From Gossypium raimondii (lineage: Eukaryota; Streptophyta; Magnoliopsida; Malvales; Malvaceae), in contig NC_068566.1 of assembly GCF_025698545.1 (NCBI RefSeq), positions 4,571,362-4,635,361 on the forward strand: a stretch of 64,000 nucleotides of DNA, in the 5' to 3' direction. Numbering within the stretch: position 1 is the first letter of the stretch; the number at the start of each line of letters is the position of its first letter. This document shows positions 62,228 to 64,000 of the stretch, piece after piece. The notes beneath the pieces are model-generated. The model searched no databases. It worked only from the letters and a program-made list of their open reading frames with translations, and was not told where the DNA came from. Both the position numbers and the translations under genes were made by a program.

Positions 62228-63991
62228 CTATTCACTAGCATTGGTATCCTGTATTTTCATTGCTTCGACATTGTGATCCTCCAGTGGGGTTCTATTTTCA
62301 CCACTCAAATCTTGTTTCTTATCTAGCACGCCAAGGCTTTCGGGTTCCAAAGTTCCATTCTTTTCAGTCTCCATACGTGCTGAAAGCCTTTCCAGCAGTT
62401 CCTGGCAGTCCATTGCTGTAACCATCACACTCAAACTCGACCGGCCTTTCCAGCAGCCAATGGCTATTGCCGATGCATCTGCTTGGATATGGTCTGATAA
62501 TTTGTCACCTGCCAAGAAAAGGTTAGGAAGGGAATCATGGAAACCAATTGTTCTGGCAGGAATGGCAGATCAAATGAAGTTACTTACCTTCTCTCAAAAC
62601 AATCACACAGCAGCCTAAAATCAGGTCTGCTGCCTTCTGACCGAAATCAGCATCAACAAAGTCAGCAAATTTGATTGATTTATATTGCAAAAGATGCTTG
62701 AAATCTGCTGGGGAAGCATACAGTATTTGTTTGGTAATGTATGGGAGAATCACAGGCAACCCTTCTGATGATATCCTGAATGAGCATGGTGCCAAGGAAC
62801 CTTCTCTAGATGATTGGCGCTCCTATTTTTAGAACAAAATCAAATAAAATGAGAAAATCCTCAGTGACTCAGAAGCAAACCAGGCTAAGCAAATTCTGAT
62901 AAAATGAAAATTTCCTTGCGGAAAAATAAATAGGGCAATTAAAAGAAAAAAGAATATACTCACAAACATCTTCAGGCCAACGGAAGTTATCTTCAGTTGC
63001 TGTCCAACTCGAAAATTCAGGTCCAAAACATCCTTAACTGATTTTGAAACATAATAAATTCTCTTCACATGGTTAGCATCCTTGTTTCTTGTAACAAGGT
63101 GGCCAGTGAATGGGAAGGATTCATCAATACCATAAAATGCCTTAATGCTGTTTATTATAGTTTCATCTTGGAAGAAAAGAACAGGGTCGACGCCTTTCCA
63201 CTTGCCCTGAATCTGCAATTTCCTCTTCTCTCCTGTTTTTGCAGAATCGGTTTTCTTATCAGCTGCTTCAGAAGAATTGCTCTCTGGAGCACCTCCAGCT
63301 GGTTCATCATCAACTAAATCCGCTTCTAAAGCCACCTCAGAGATCTTTTCATCAACCTCTGAAGTCTCTTCTGAGATCTTTTCATCAGCAGCCTCCAAAG
63401 CCATCTCAGAGATATTTTCTTCAGCCTTTGAAGCTACTTCCAAGATCTTTTCATCTGCCCCATCCACAGAACTAACTTCTAATCCATTAATTTCCTCAGC
63501 AGCTTGGTCTGACAAATTTTCATGCAGTTCACTTCTAGTTGATAATTTTCCTTGTGAAGTAGCAGACTTGTCAGGAATTGCTGCAGCAATCATTATGAAA
63601 CCAATTTGTAAAAGCCCAATAAGGCAAGCTAAATGAAAGAGAAAAGCTAGGGAATCAAAATTGATAGTTTTAATTTACCTGGCAAATGAGAAACTTTCTG
63701 GAGGACAGCAATGAAAAAGGCTCCTGTGTTCTGATCATGAGGCACTATCCTCATGCAGAGTTGTAGTGAGAGATCAGAAACTTCTTCCTCCAAATCATCA
63801 ATCGAAGAAATGGTATCATCAGGCTGAACTACATCTTCAGCATTTACACTTTCACCATTCTCACTCTTCTGGTTGTTGTTAGTTAGATCCGCATAATTTT
63901 TGCCAGAAGGGAACATGCTAGGAACAATCCCATTTCTTTGCAACTTGCGAGCATCCTTGTATGATGGTAACCAGACTCCCTTATCACGTAC
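62228..63991 (-). CDS. TRM4: tRNA/RNA cytosine-5 methyltransferase, TRM4/NSUN2-like, C-terminal part (runs off window)
   Basis: Minus-strand exons 63991-63679, 63580-62964, 62822-62588 and 62508-62228 give 481 in-frame residues ending KIQDTNASE. The 5' exons and catalytic Rossmann domain lie beyond 64000. NGIVPSMFPSG, and especially CMRIVPHDQNTGAFFIAVLQ, are hallmark TRM4/NSUN2 segments at the end of the methyltransferase fold. After that comes an acidic, repetitive linker (residues rich in DEKISE/EALEA) and then the conserved C-terminal region (KGVDPVLFFQDETIINSIKA, GCWKGRSSLSVMV). The family methylates C5 of cytosines in tRNAs and mRNAs. Nothing visible suggests inactivation. Confidence 0.92.
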
Positions 63992-64000
63992 CTGATGAAC

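Noticed and set aside
1-64000. CRISPR arrays, bacterial operons, phage genes, rRNA or tRNA genes
   Set aside because: None seen; the sequence is plant nuclear DNA and the direct repeats are LTR or tandem repeats without CRISPR spacing.

Overview
This is plant nuclear DNA. It is AT-rich, its genes have many exons with GT-AG introns, and transposable elements fill most of the space between genes. The proteins are typical of flowering plants (Mediator subunit 18, an EPF-like secreted peptide, a RABA4 GTPase, nuclear poly(A)-binding protein, F-box FBW2). The Ty3/gypsy LTR style, with repeated ACACGG/CCGTGT blocks, looks like what I remember of cotton (Gossypium) repeats. A eudicot is well supported; Gossypium is an inference from memory.

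Host genes, left to right: a chloroplast-type HAD hydrolase (minus, 11 coding exons, 3844-6404); MED18 (minus, 5 exons, 6980-8879); an EPFL1/2-type cysteine-rich peptide (minus, 2 exons, 9765-10206); FBW2-like F-box protein (plus, 2 coding exons plus an intron in the 5' UTR, 36890-38289); an unrecognised plastid-type membrane/coiled-coil protein (minus, 3 exons, 39705-41584); nuclear poly(A)-binding protein PABN (minus, 6 exons, 45880-49984); RABA4-type Rab GTPase (plus, 2 exons, 60192-61748); and the last four exons of a TRM4/NSUN2-type RNA m5C methyltransferase (minus, 62228-63991, running off the right edge). I spliced every model by hand. Each uses GT-AG junctions and keeps its reading frame.

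About 25 kb between EPFL and FBW2 is a nest of transposons: a LINE split by a 1.4 kb solo LTR, a decayed gypsy LTR holding a hAT-type MITE, a copia-type LTR fragment, a second LINE fragment split by a 2.8 kb solo LTR, and a structurally complete but dead 9 kb Ty3/gypsy element (22752-31735) with PBS, PPT, target-site duplication and two LTRs of unequal length. A third LINE (42.4-44.2 kb) is split by a 500 bp Mutator-type MITE. From about 52 to 59.3 kb lie further gypsy LTR sequences, one of which holds a 2.7 kb PIF/Harbinger-like element carrying an exon that reads as part of a type II H+-pyrophosphatase.

The host genes do not form a pathway. Their neighbourhood matches, from memory, several duplicated Arabidopsis segments (HAD-RABA4-TRM4, MED18-TRM4, EPFL-PABN, PABN-RABA4), which suggests a conserved ancestral block. 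I found no undescribed gene system. The best leads are the Harbinger-like gene-capture element and the precisely datable nested insertions.
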